DNA from: Flammula alnicola
Taxonomy: Eukaryota; Basidiomycota; Agaricomycetes; Agaricales; Strophariaceae
DNA: 64,000 nt
Reading direction: 5' to 3'
NCBI GenBank assembly: GCA_015499995.1
Contig: JADNRV010000021.1
Coordinates: 248,001 to 312,000 of the forward strand
Position 1 is the stretch's first letter; every line of letters starts with the position of its first letter. Shown here piece after piece: positions 49,789-61,132 of this stretch. Made by a program: the position numbers and the translations under genes. Under the pieces are notes generated by a model that worked only from the letters and a program-made list of their open reading frames with translations, had not been told where the DNA came from and did not search any database.

Positions 49789-51888
49789 ATGGCCCTTACT
49801 TCCGAGTCCTCAGAGCCCCAGAGCACCTTGGTTCACTCAAGAAACATTTCAACAGTCTCAAGTGCAACTTTACATACGAGCACCACCCTCCATTCCCAAC
49901 CATATGAGCCCCTTCTTCGCCCTACAACTCCTGCCTCTGGAGAATACTATGACGTCGCCTCTCATCAGTCCAGGCACTCTGATCGAATTCTTGCACTCCC
50001 TCGATGGTCGCCGAGCAATGTAATATCCCGCGATCCTTCCATTGTTAAAGAGAAGAAAGAATACACAGAAAGGAAATCCCGGGGGCGTACTACATTGCTG
50101 CGATGGAGTAAGAATACGCTCCAAACACTCATGGGTAAGTGTATTTACTCGAAATCATGCCACTGAGCATACTGATTTGCTGACCTCCCATCATATTTTA
50201 GCTATATGGTCGTTATACAGCACCGCCCGATATCTCCTTGCTTTCACCATCTATCAAAGCGTTACAGGACAAGTCATTTCACTTGTGCTAGGAGCTGCTA
50301 CAGGGCTCTCTTTCGCTCTTGCGGCGTGCGGATGCATTCTCTCCATGGCCCAAACCACACTTCTCGTCCATGGGATATCCGTGCAAGCCCTCTTGTCTCT
50401 CCGCTCAACGTTGTACTATTTATCATCATGTTGTCTTCTCGGCCCAAGTGTTGTAAATTTCGTACTCACTTTCCTCTGGAAGAGGACTTCAGATATAGAA
50501 CTTCAAAGTCGATATCGATGCAAACTCGACGTTGACCTCGTGTGGTCAATTACGTATTCACTCTGCAACCATAAAAATCGAAATTGGCGTAGTTGGGTTG
50601 CTTTATCTGCATTTCGTCTTCTTGCCACTTTATCTATCATTGTGAGTATCTCCCGTTGAAGTGGTCAAATAATGTGATACTGAAATTTGTGCAGATTGCA
50701 TTCCATCTCATTGCATCCTCCTCTCAATTTTTGCCCAGTCGACGGTTCTCAAAACCGCGGTATGCGAAGAGCAAAAAGTCGCATACCCGGCTGGAATCTT
50801 GCGAAACACCTCTCATACCAGGGCATTCCCAATCGTCCGTGGTCGTCCCTCAACTAAACCATGACCCCGTTTTGCAGCCTCAAGCTTCGGATTCTACCTT
50901 GTCTGCCAAATCATCTCCTAGAAATCGCCTTCGTAACTCTCGTTCGCGATCATCTGCGTTATCTGAGGATCTCCATCAAAGTAACCCGCTGAGCTACAAC
51001 AACACAGATTTCCTTCCGATGAACGGCGGCGAACCCCATGGAACAGACCACGAACTGAATGGCTTTGTGGACCGCTTCCGTGCCCTGATCTCCCAAATTA
51101 CGCGAGAAACGGAAGAAGGTCTGGCATTCGCTCGCTCTGACGGCTCTTCGTCTCATAACACCGCGGATTCTGCATCGCGGAAGGAGTCCCCAGAGTTGGA
51201 CGTGGAAGATGGGCATCATCAATATAACTGCGCCAACGACAACGAGGAAGACGACTTTTACTCGGCTTCTCCAGGACGCACCCTCGAAGCGAACGACTAT
51301 CGGCAGATATATCCGACCGATGAGCATGTTCGCATGATGAATGCCTATGTCAGGCGGATGCCGACCATCGAATCCATGGGCTCGCGCGAGATGAGGAGTA
51401 GTCTAGGGGCATCGAGTTTCAACACGAATCGAGATCGGGAGCGAACTGGAGCCAGCAGGCCACCCACAAGAAACACCTTGCTTTCGTGGTCCGACACTGA
51501 CTTTTCGGGCAGCGAGCCGCGGAGTCGACCCAACAGCCTTTCTGCGCAGGCAGAGCTGCTGGCGGGCGTGTTCGGGCGTGCCAACGCGACAGAAGTCGGG
51601 GAATTGATGCGCAAAGGAGATACGGTGCGGATGGTCGACAACCAGTCGGCGAACGACGATAACTCGGAGGCGTTAGGCGACGTGGGTGATGGTTACGCGT
51701 CGACGACGTCTGGAAGCAAGGATTCGGCGCTCTCGTACCATACGGCGACGACCGGGAGTATGGGCAGCGCGATGTCTTTGACGACCGCTTTGGCTGACGC
51801 TACTGCGTCTCCGCCGCCTATCCCTGCACATCCTTCGCCACTTGGCAGGACAGAGACCAAGCCATCTACAGGAGAAGCGGAATCGTGA
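49789..51888 (+). CDS. multi-pass membrane protein with long disordered tail
   Basis: Three exons (49789-50134, 50202-50641, 50695-51888) give 659 residues. After a Ser/Thr-rich N-terminus of about 115 residues come about five hydrophobic segments between residues 120 and 280: ARYLLAFTIYQSVTGQVISL, VLGAATGLSFALAACGCILS, LYYLSSCCLLGPSVVNFVLT and FRLLATLSIIIAFHLIASSS are the clearest. A long Ser/Asp-rich, presumably cytosolic, tail follows with a conserved-looking helix NGFVDRFRALISQITRETEE and a second segment SAQAELLAGVFGRANATEVG. Proteins of this build are seen in Agaricomycetes, but I know of no function. The tail's third codon positions are GC-rich like the 3' ends of neighbouring genes. 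Confidence 0.8.
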
Positions 51889-52332
51889 GCGCTGGTGTTG
51901 GTATTATTAATTTCCAAGGATAAGATATGCCCTTGAACCGCGTTGAGAAGACGTCAATGAGGGTCTCCTGAGTAATTTGTTAATGTATTGGTTGTTTCAG
52001 TAATGCATAGATTTCCTGGTCTTTTCAAATTGTTGGTTCACATCCAACCTTCGTTTATAAAAATGATTGGCCGTGCTAAGTGAAGGCAGGCCGCTCATGC
52101 ACTGGCGCCCACTCAGGCTTCTGATTGGCTCGAACATATTGAATGATCAGATTGCTCAAATTCCCTAACTTGACGGAGAACCCTGAAGCTCGAAGGGCGA
52201 CGGCTAGCGAAGGTAAGGGTCAACTACTATATAATTGAAATTCCAAACTCACTTATCTGCTTCTTCGTTGAGCTCAGAGGTCAGCAGAACGGTCGAGGAC
52301 TACTACTATCCCAGGGAAACGCGCAGACCATT
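51889..52332. other. intergenic, tandem genes
   Basis: 444 bp between the membrane-protein gene and the Sec14 gene. It includes the promoter of the latter; a TATATAA-like word lies at about 52228-52234. Confidence 0.5.
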
Positions 52333-53807
52333 ATGGCTTCAACGGCGGTCCAGGACAAGGTCTTCCTGCCATTACACCCACCTCCAACAACCTACAAGAA
52401 TGAACCCCACGCAGTGCTCTCCAATTCGGAACAGACGATGTACGACGAGGTCCTGGCGCATTTCACGAAAAGCGATCCAGAATATTCGCTTCCTAATATC
52501 GAGAAGGGCGAGCTTATGGATGAGGAGAAATTCTGGCTTTCTCGCGAATGCATCCTTCGGTAAGTCCTCAGTCCTTCGACGCCATGAAAAAGTTGGCTCA
52601 CGAACGTGCAGGTATCTGCGCGCCTCCAAATGGAAAGTACCAACAGCGATTCAGAGATTGGAGGCCACGTTGAAATGGCGCCGTGAATTTGGATTGTATG
52701 ACGTTGTCAGCGCTAGCCACGTAGAACCAGAGGTGCGTCTTTTATTTCAAGTCCTCGTCATCTTGACCGAGGAATATCGTGTTCAAATGGCTTACTTTTG
52801 TGCAATGTACATAGGCGGTTACGGGCAAAGAAATTTTGTTCGGCTACGACGTCACTGGAAAGCCCGCTTTCTACATGATTCCTAGTCGTCAAAATACCAA
52901 TGAAGCGACACGTCAAATTCAATTCGCCGTATGGATGCTGGAACGCGGCGTTGACCTCATGGAACCTGGTGTAGAGTAAGTTATTGATTCATAGTTCCCA
53001 AACGAACGTGCTAACAATGCCATATTCCGTCTATGTAGAAACCTTGCCCTCCTCATCAACTTCGGAGACAGAGGCAAAAATCCATCCATCTCCACCGCCC
53101 TCTCTGTACTGCACATTCTCCAGAACCACTATCCCGAACGCCTTGGTCTCGCGCTGATCATCAACGTCCCGTTCCTCGTCAATGCTTTCTTCAAGGTCGT
53201 CATGCCCCTCGTCGATCCCATCACGCGCCAAAAAGTCAAGTTCAACCCCGAAATTATTAAGGATGGTCTGTTCACCTCGGACATGGTTATGAAAGAATGG
53301 AATGGCGACCATCACTTTGAATATAACCACGAGAAGTACTGGCCAGACCTGGTCAGCATGTGTGAGGAGCGCGTTACGGCATGGATGAAGAACTGGCGAG
53401 AGCTTGGAGCCGAGGTTGGCGCAAGCGAGTGGGCTTACAAGAAGGGCGGCGCGTCCAGGCACGAAAACGACACAGTGTCGGACGAGGACAAGAAGGGTGA
53501 GAATGTCACTGTTACAGAGGTTCATGTCGCGACGTCCGAAACTACAGAGAAGGTCGCAATATCTGAAGTGCCCAAGATGCCTGACACTGCGTCTGAGAAG
53601 ATCGTCGAGGCTCCTACCACCGTTGAGACCAAGACAGATACCAGTGCTCTCGCTGGCCATGCGGAAGCCACTTCCTCCCATGCAGGCCCGTCCGTCGCGG
53701 CAGTGGTCGGTGCTAGCACTGTTGCTGTTGGTGGCGATGCAGCAGGTGGCGATGCAGCAGGTGGCGATGCAGCATCAGGAGGAGACGGAGGCGATGGAGG
53801 AGAGTAG
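52333..53807 (+). CDS. Sec14-like CRAL-TRIO lipid-transfer protein
   Basis: Phosphatidylinositol/lipid-exchange protein of the Sec14 superfamily. Four exons (52333-52559, 52612-52732, 52815-52975, 53039-53807) give 425 residues with no frame error. The CRAL-TRIO N-terminal helices include CILRYLRASKWKVPTAIQRL and ATLKWRREFG. The lipid-binding domain contains GYDVTGKPAFYMIPSRQNT, ENLALLINFGDRG, TALSVLHILQNHYPERLGLA (the SEC14 signature helix), IINVPFLVNAFFKVVMPLVD and TRQKVKF. A C-terminal extension of about 150 residues is Glu/Ser/Ala-rich and ends in three perfect copies of GGDAA. The extension resembles those of basidiomycete Sfh5/PDR16-like proteins; I cannot assign a subgroup. Confidence 0.9.
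53730..53774 (+). repeat. three perfect 15-bp tandem repeats
   Basis: GGTGGCGATGCAGCA repeated three times without a mismatch (53730-53744, 53745-53759, 53760-53774), coding for GGDAA units at the end of the Sec14-like protein. The unit is a multiple of three, so copy-number change would not shift the frame. Confidence 0.9.
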
Positions 53808-54467
53808 ATTTCTCAATTCTTATGACCACACATAGCGATACCCCGGATTGCTGGATATATACACCCATCTGTTTTTGGATAATGTTACTCGCGGATGTTA
53901 TTTAATTTTATGGTTTAGAAACACCTCGCAATGGAATTTCATGCTGTGTGCTGCAATGCATCATGTATCGAAGAAAAAACAATCTGAATTTCGGAGTACG
54001 TATGTACGGTAGAGTACAGTACTAGTTAATACGCGGGACACGGAGAGGTTCTAGAAAGTGAAAAAAATATCGAGATGCCTAAGAGTGATTTAACGGCATA
54101 TTTAGTATGATGGGACCCAGATACGACCGTGAAAATGGTCTTGGTTCAGTTATCTGGCGCTCATCTTGTCCTCGTTCAAGAACTCAAGGATGCAGCAACG
54201 TGCAACGTGCAGCTTCCAGAAACCTCATAACTTACTCGTGATTTTTATCCGCCTTCGTTGCATAAGCCTTCGAAATGAAGGATCAATAGCATCAACAAAG
54301 TCGAGGTTGAGAGGAGGGAAAGCCAAATTACACATTTCCAAACATTAGTTGTCTGCTACCGTTGTGGAAGTGTCCATGCATGAATGAAAGGTATATATCT
54401 TGCTGTCTTCGAAATAGAGTTGTACACGGTTAAAGTATGTACGTGATTAACTTGAACATGACATTCA
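53808..54467. other. intergenic between convergent genes
   Basis: 3' flanks of the Sec14-like gene and the PP2A gene. No gene is seen. Confidence 0.55.
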
Positions 54468-55922
54468 TCACTGCCAGGAAGTAGGTCCTTTAGTTCAAAC
54501 TTTCCAACGACGACGAAGAGGCTCACCAGGAAGTAGTCTGGTACACGCCGCGATACGAGAGGCTCCCCGGCCCGCGGGGCAGGATCAAATTGTAGGCTGC
54601 CGATGTTACCGGGTTAGCAGATCGGAGTAAGAAAACCGAAGCTGAGACGCACAAGCTGTATGATAATTTTTCGTCTATTTCCATGATGGCGGCTTGATTG
54701 CCACAGCGGTAGCAGTAATTCGGTGCACTGAAAATCGTCACCACATTTCTATCTTGACCCCAGCTGTAACCTGATATCCCAGATAGAGATAAGTCAATGG
54801 AAGAAAGCCAAATGTGTGAACGACAGACGTACCCTCCATAACCAATTGATGCGCCCGAGCAACGAGTGTAAGTCCATTATTATGATTGAAAGCTTCTGAA
54901 ATGTCCTGTCCAAACGTATAACCAGCACCTCGTGGCGATATCCCCCATCCACAGCGGTCGTCAGGATCGGACCATAGCAAATCACACATAGGTCCTTCAT
55001 GCGGCACTTCTTGTACCCGATCAATGGAACGAACGTGGTCGAGAGTATCGATGGACGGTGAGAGGCCGCCATGTAAACAGAATATCTGTGGGAGTTTATG
55101 AGTGTCAGCAATTGTTTATGGATGGGTCATGATGTCAAGAAAAAGACAACCCTTTAAGGGTTGGGAGGTTATCTCATCACACGACAAACATTATTGTCCC
55201 AAGAAAGAACAAGACAAGGAAAGGTATTATATGGATCACGTACTTGGTTATCAATGAGGGCGGTGAGAGGGAGGAAGTCGAAGAGGTCTGTGAAGAAGCG
55301 CCACACATTGGCGTTGCCGTATTTTCGGAGGCACTCATCGTAGAAGCCATAGACTTGCGTGATCTGTCGCGACTCGTGGTTCCCGCGAAGAATGGTGACC
55401 CGATCGCGATAGCGCAGCTTCAACGCAACTAGCAATGTCACAGTTTCGACAGAGTAATATCCACGGTCAACGTAGTCGCCCATGAAAAGATAATTTGTGT
55501 CTGGCGAATTGCCGCCAATCCGGAAGAGTTCGGATAGATCATGCTGTTTGTGATAAAGTGCACCAAAGACGACGAGGAATATAAAAGAAGAATGGCAAAG
55601 ATTAGTTCTGCTTATGGAGCTTGGGGGTTGATGAGCGAAACAAGACGCACGAATTGGCCATGGATATCACCACAGACAGTGACCGGACACCTCACAGGTT
55701 GGACATTCGACTCCTCCATCAATATTTCCCGTGTCTATTAGAGAATTAAACCAGAAAGTCAGATCAAAGTAGCTCGAACGCTCAGCACTGCAACAAAACG
55801 CCGCTCGTGCTCTGCGCAAACCCTTATCCACATACCTTGTCGCAGAGTTTTTTGACGTCGGCTTCTGTGAGCTGTTTGCATTGACTGAGCTGTTCGATCC
55901 AGCCATCGATTTCGTGTTCCAT
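54468..55922 (-). CDS. protein phosphatase 2A catalytic subunit
   Basis: Serine/threonine phosphatase core enzyme that assembles with A and B subunits. Landmarks in order are [29 protein letters not shown] (GDxHG), [17 protein letters not shown] (GDxVDRG), [20 protein letters not shown] (GNHE), [69 protein letters not shown] and [12 protein letters not shown]. The end is RRVPDYFL, whose terminal Leu is the carboxyl-methylation site. The stop codon is separated from DYFL by a 56-bp intron (54526-54471, GTGAGC...GGCAG) and lies at 54470-54468. Reading through instead would add a long unrelated tail. About seven exons, no frame error. The gene shares a 201-bp divergent promoter with the CCT epsilon gene. 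Confidence 0.95.
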
Positions 55923-56123
55923 ATGTAAAATGGGGTTTCTAGAGTTTTAAATGATTCAAAAGATGGTGATTGTCTGGGATAGAGGTTGTGGAGTGATAAT
56001 GCTGTCCTTGCCCTTGTCACTATCAGTCACACATGTCACTGTCACATCCTCCACCCTCAGAATTATCAAACCCGCGACGACGCGTCCTCAGACAGAACGT
56101 CCACACCTCTCTTTTCTTAAATC
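55923..56123. promoter_or_regulatory. bidirectional promoter between PP2A and CCT epsilon
   Basis: Only 201 bp separate the two start codons. No TATA box is seen. It contains ACGCGT (56080-56085) and GTGTCACTGTCAC-like words, fitting a TATA-less housekeeping promoter. Co-regulation is inferred from distance only. Confidence 0.5.
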
Positions 56124-58362
56124 ATGTCTATAGACCCGAATTCTGCTGTATACACAGTAGACGAGGTACGTCCTTTGCTTGCATTGGAGCTATCCAGCTC
56201 ACCCCCATCCAGTATGGAAGGCCCTTCATTCTTCTTCGCGAACAAGCGAAGAAAACAAGAACACATGGCATAGAGGCGATCAAGGTACATTTCTTGCAAT
56301 ATCAGCCCTGACAATGGCCTTATACTTGCTTTAGTCCCATATTCTTGCTGCTCGAACGGTCGCTAATATCATTCGAACATCTCTGGGTCCTCGAGGTACG
56401 TCAATCATGGCTTATTTGGGTGAAACCTCTCTAATTACCTTGCTCTCTCTTTTTCAGGACTGGATAAAATCCTGATATCTCCAGATGGAGAGATAACAGT
56501 AACGAACGATGGTGCGACAATACTGGGCCAGATGGAAGTCGAGCATCAAATCGCCAAACTGCTCGTCCAACTCTCAAAAAGTCAGGACGATGAGATCGGT
56601 GATGGGACGACAGGCGTTGTCGGTACGCTATATCAACTTTTATCGTCTAAGATACATTTTCATCGAGAACTCCAGTTCTTGCTGGTGCGCTTCTGGAGCA
56701 GAGTGAAGCACTTCTTGACCGAGGCATCCACCCCATCCGCATCGCAGATGGATTCGATCGTGCATGCGCAGTAGCTGTTGAACAACTGGACCGCATCTCC
56801 GAGCGCGTTGAATTCACGGTGGAAGACACTGAAAATCTTCTCAAAACTGCGAAGACGAGCTTGGGCAGCAAGATGTATGTTCTGCTTTTCCTCGTCTCAT
56901 TAGCATTGCTTAGTGGCCTTTTTGCAGCGTTTCAAAAGAACACACCCAGTTCGCTCAAATCGCTGTGGACGCTGTGTTGGCTGTTGCTGATCTTGAGCGT
57001 CGCGACGTTCCGTTCGATCTCATCAAAGTCGATGGCAAGGTTGGAGGTTCACTGGCCGACACCACTCTCATTCGGGGCGTCCTCCTCGACAAGGATATGT
57101 CACATCCACAAATGCCCCGTGTCGTCAGGGACGCTCGTCTCGCCATTCTCACCTGTCCATTCGAGCCCCCTCGCCCCAAGACAAAGCACAAGCTGGATAT
57201 CACGAGCGTGGAAGAGTACAAGAAGCTGAGGGATTACGAGAAAGAGAAATTCGCTGATATGATCAAGCGAGTAAAGGACACTGGCGCGAATTTGGTCATT
57301 TGCCAATGGGGTTTCGATGATGAGGCGAACCATTTGTTGATGCAAAACGACCTTCCTGCTGTTCGATGGGTCGGAGGACCGGAAATTGAGGTATATTTGA
57401 TTCAATGTGCATTTTTGTTTTATACTGATTGACCTTGGGACAGCTCATTGCTATCGCTACCCAGGGACGGATCGTGCCCCGATTTGAGGACCTCTCAAAG
57501 GACAAGCTAGGGAAAGCTGGTATCGTACGGGAAATTTCTTTCGGCACGACGCGCGACAAAATGCTCGTAATCGAAGAGTGCGCAAACACGCGAGCTGTCA
57601 CTATCTTTGTGCGAGGAAGCAATAAGATGGTAAGAGATGATTTGCTTTTCCCATGATTTCCCTCACATCCCACGGCTTGAATCTAGATCGTGGATGAAGC
57701 CAAACGCGCCTTGCACGATGCCATCTGTGTTGTCCGCAACATGATCGTGGACAATCGGGTAGTCTATGGCGGTGGTGCAGCCGACATCAGCTGTGCAATC
57801 GCAGTCGCAAAGGCGGCAGATGAGGTATGCCTCCTAAAACCTTCTCTCCCTCCTGATTGTCATCTAGTATCGCTTGCAGATTCCATCAATCGAACAGTAC
57901 GCCATGCGTGCATTTGCATCAGCCTTGGATGCCATCCCTCTGGCACTGGCTGAGAACAGCGGTTTGTCACCTATTGAAACTCTCACGGAGGTTCGCAGCC
58001 GGCAAGTAAACGAAAAGAACTCTCGGCTCGGAATTGACTGCAACGGACGTGGAGAGAACGGTAGACATATCCTGGCTCCTTTTTGGACGATTGCTGACAA
58101 TACAAATTGTAGACATGAAGAAGCAATACGTGTACGATCCTCTCATTTCCAAGCGACAACAATACCTGCTTGCGACCCAGGTTAGAATATTGCAGTTGTT
58201 TCTTGTCTTCTTTGAACTGACTGGTTTTTATTTATATTCCGGATTAGCTTGTCCGCCAGGTGCTTAAGATTGGTATGTCCCACTCTCTTTTCCGTGCCTC
58301 CAAGCTAATGGGTTATATTACCAACAGACGATGTGATCACGGCTGGTCAGGCGGACGATTAG
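56124..58362 (+). CDS. CCT5: T-complex protein 1, epsilon subunit (CCT5)
   Basis: Subunit of the cytosolic TRiC/CCT chaperonin that folds actin and tubulin. Landmarks in order are the start [53 protein letters not shown] (group II chaperonin signature), [40 protein letters not shown] (ATP site GDGTT), [36 protein letters not shown] (epsilon-type), [40 protein letters not shown] (GGG motif), [15 protein letters not shown], and the end [15 protein letters not shown]. About ten exons, all in phase, no frame error. The PKTKHKLDI segment and the GQADD-type end distinguish epsilon from the other CCT subunits. Confidence 0.95.
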
Positions 58363-58905
58363 AAAAGTGATAGATCTTGGGAGTAATGCATAGTGGGAAT
58401 TGAAAATTGAATCAATCAGTTTCGCTTGAGGAACAATATTCGATTTCTGACTGAAGCCTCTCTTGTTCAACAGGCGTGCATTCTGGGCCACCTTGCAGCC
58501 GAGGAGTGCTTTCAGTGTGCGGCATTTAACTAATAGTTCGTATCAGCACCTAGGATCATGACGTCTGCAGATAGCCCACGAATGCCAGGAGCAAGCTTAT
58601 CTGTACCTCAGGCACTCAAAGGCATGCGGCGCACCGGAGACCTTGGGAATCCTATTGAGCATAGTAAGAGCGCAAGTCAAGGAAACCCGCATGTTCAAGT
58701 TCCTGCTGGAGGTAAACATGAGAGATATCGGCGTAACCGTGATAAGTACGACATTGACATGACATAGAACAGAGCAATTTTCCATATCTCCGTGATCATG
58801 GAGTGTGAAAGCCATCATGATTTGGGATACTTCAACTCTTATAAGACGGGTAGAAATGCACCGGGATGAGCAAGGCTCAGTGTATCACCCACTTTCGTAC
58901 TCAAA
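58363..58905. other. intergenic, promoter of small secreted protein
   Basis: 543 bp with no gene I can support. A TATAAG-type word near 58842, about 65 bp before the start of the small secreted protein, is a likely core promoter. Confidence 0.5.
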
Positions 58906-59137
58906 ATGCGATTCTTCACCAAACTTATTGCCGTTGCTCTCACTGCTACTGCAGCAAATGTATGGGCTACATTATCTTTAAGATTCAATGCATAAAGCTG
59001 AAATTAAACCGCAGGCTATTGTCATTGGCGCGCCTGTCTGTATTTGTCCCACGGGGACTTTGCCTGGCATTTGTTCTGCGGAAAGACTAGCTGCTGGCTG
59101 TGTTTCTGGTACCTTTTGCGGACCTAAATGCGAGTAG
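58906..59137 (+). CDS. small secreted cysteine-rich protein, 58 residues
   Basis: Two exons (58906-58959 and 59015-59137) joined by a 55-bp intron (GTATGG...CCGCAG) give MRFFTKLIAVALTATAANA, a clear signal peptide, then a mature peptide of about 40 residues with six cysteines: VCICPTGTLPGIC, GCVSGTFCGPKC and stop. The even cysteine count and small size suggest a disulfide-stabilised extracellular peptide, the class that includes fungal effector-like and signalling peptides. I recognise no family. Either exon alone is too short to stand out, so automated callers may miss it. Splice phase, signal peptide and a TATA-like element support it. Confidence 0.7.
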
Positions 59138-59683
59138 AGCGAACGTTGGGAATTGAGGTAATTACTATCTTAAGCCAAGCTTTCTTGAAATTCCTCACGA
59201 ACGATATGTCTAAGGAGGTAAACGAACTATCCAAGATGGCCAAACAATTTTCCATCAAGTCAAGTTTCATCTTGCTGGCTTTATCCCAATAGCACAATAG
59301 TTGCTGCTGTATATTTTTGACACCATGAGGTTGTGCTGAGGAAATTTTGGGCCAAGGTACGAGACTGGGATGCACACAGTCATGCCATGAGTCGATGCCG
59401 GCCAATGCCAAGATCACTGTTTGATTCCGCTGCGCCACATTTCTTGAAATAGATGCCGCGCTTGGCACGGACAACTGGCCGTTTTCAACCCAATTCGTCA
59501 ACACTGCAACCAAGGGTGTATGAACAGAAAGAATAGACATATGTATAGCGAGATCATGCAAACAGGCTAGTTCTGAGGCATAAGTAGAAACTATATCGGT
59601 AAACAAAGCAACAGTTCCTTAAAGACAGCGAAAACGAAGGGATACAAAGCACTAAAGTCCTACTGTGGAGAATTGAAGGCTGT
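59138..59683. other. intergenic between convergent genes
   Basis: 3' flanks of the small secreted protein gene (+) and the CVNH gene (-). A 160-codon minus-strand frame (59606-59124) has no recognisable motif and lies downstream of the CVNH stop. I do not call it. Confidence 0.5.
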
Positions 59684-61132
59684 TCAGCCCGTGGCATACA
59701 TTCCGTTGCCGTTTTTACTGCCATAGACCTTCGGCGTCTCGTACCCCTTTGTTGTCTCATATCCCTTTGCTGCGCCATATCCATTGGAATAGCCGTCGGT
59801 GCCTCCAGAGTAGGACTCATGGCGGTGGCCATGCTCGTGGCGGTGCCCATCCTTGAACACGTGCAGGCACTCGGCTTCCGTGTACGAAGGGCGAGCGGTC
59901 GCGCATCCGGTGATATCCTGGACCATAATCTCCATCTGCAAGGCAATGTGGCGCATCGCCGACGCAGTTACCACCGTGATAGCCTCCTCCATAGCGATGG
60001 TGAGCTTCTTGTGCATCTCGATGGTGACGTGCTCAACGGTGCTCTCCGCAATTCTAACCATAGTCTGCTGAATAACGGGGTGCTTTGCGAAGACGGAGAG
60101 ATCGGGTTCAGCGATGACCTTGAACTTCATCCAAGGGACTTCGCTGAGCATAACGGAGAGCTTCCTCTCGATCTCGATTATGATGAGGATGCCATCGGCA
60201 TTGCAGAGTCGGGTGCGGAGGTCAAGGCGGCAGAGCGAGTAGCGCTCCTGATCGCCGGGGATGCGGCACTTGCCAACAAGGAAATAACCTTCCAGATAGA
60301 AGGAATGGCATGTCTTGCTGAAGCCTGTGAGGTCCCATTCAAGGTTTCCGTTGTTGTTGCCAATGCAGGTGTCGAGATCGATGTTGGAGCACACAGTGGA
60401 CCCATCGAGGCGACGGCAATCAGCGTGGAGGTAGCTGCCTTTGAGCTCAAATGCAGAACAGGTATCCTCGAGCAAGAGATGTTTGCTGTGGCTAAAGAAA
60501 GATGGTAAAGTAAGAAAAAAAAACTGTGACATGACGAAAAATAATATCTACCTTCTGAACGCGGCCGAGGAGAAAGCGTTCTTGGAGTAAGATGAAGCGG
60601 AGGTGGAAACAGAGGTTGCGCTAGATGTAGCAGAAACGGTCGAAAAGGTAGTGGAAGCGGCGCTCGCTGCTGTCGACGCGGATGCCGCGCTAGCCGTAGA
60701 AATAGACCTGTCCAACCCAGGAGAGGCTTTGACAGTATCAACCTTCAAATGACTGAGAGTGGAAGAATGCATGCCGTCAGAAATAGTTGAAAAAAATAGC
60801 AGGAGCTATAATACTTACTGGGCTGATTTATACTCCAAAACGCCGTTGTTGTTGTGGACATGCTCATTGAGATTAAACTTGGCGTCGACGTACTTTCCAT
60901 AGGCGTTCTTGAGTTTGGCGATTAAGAATCCGTCGACAACGCTGACACTATCCGCTGAATGGCTGAAGTCCTTGCCGCCCCATGTAAACTTGCCATCAAT
61001 GTTTCCGAGGTATGGGTCGAGAGGGATAGAAGAAGTAATGTACGTCTTGCCGTCGGCCTTTTTGCACTCAGCAGAGAGGACGCCTCTGGAAATGGCGTAC
61101 TTGCGGCAGGATTCTGTCAAGGTGAATGGCAT
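59684..61132 (-). CDS. double CVNH (cyanovirin-N homology) protein with His/Gly/Tyr-rich tail
   Basis: Three exons (61132-60819, 60752-60552, 60491-59684) give 440 residues. Residues about 1-105 form a CVNH domain: MPFTLTESCRKYAIS, ITSSIPLDPYLGNIDGKFTW, HNNNGVLEYKSA. A Ser/Ala/Thr-rich linker of about 65 residues follows. A second CVNH domain covers about 172-275: DTCSAFELKGSYLHADCRR, NIDLDTCIGNNNGNLEWDL, GFSKTCHSFYLEGYFLVGKC, RTRLCNADGILIII. Then comes an unassigned region of about 100 residues (SEVPWMKFKVIAEPDLSVF; EHVTIEMHKKLTIAMEEAI) and a tail with a GHRHEHGHRHE run and GYETTKGYETPK repeats. CVNH domains bind mannose-type glycans in characterised members. No signal peptide, so intracellular or released unconventionally. 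The first domain lacks most of the cysteines that the second keeps. Confidence 0.85.
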
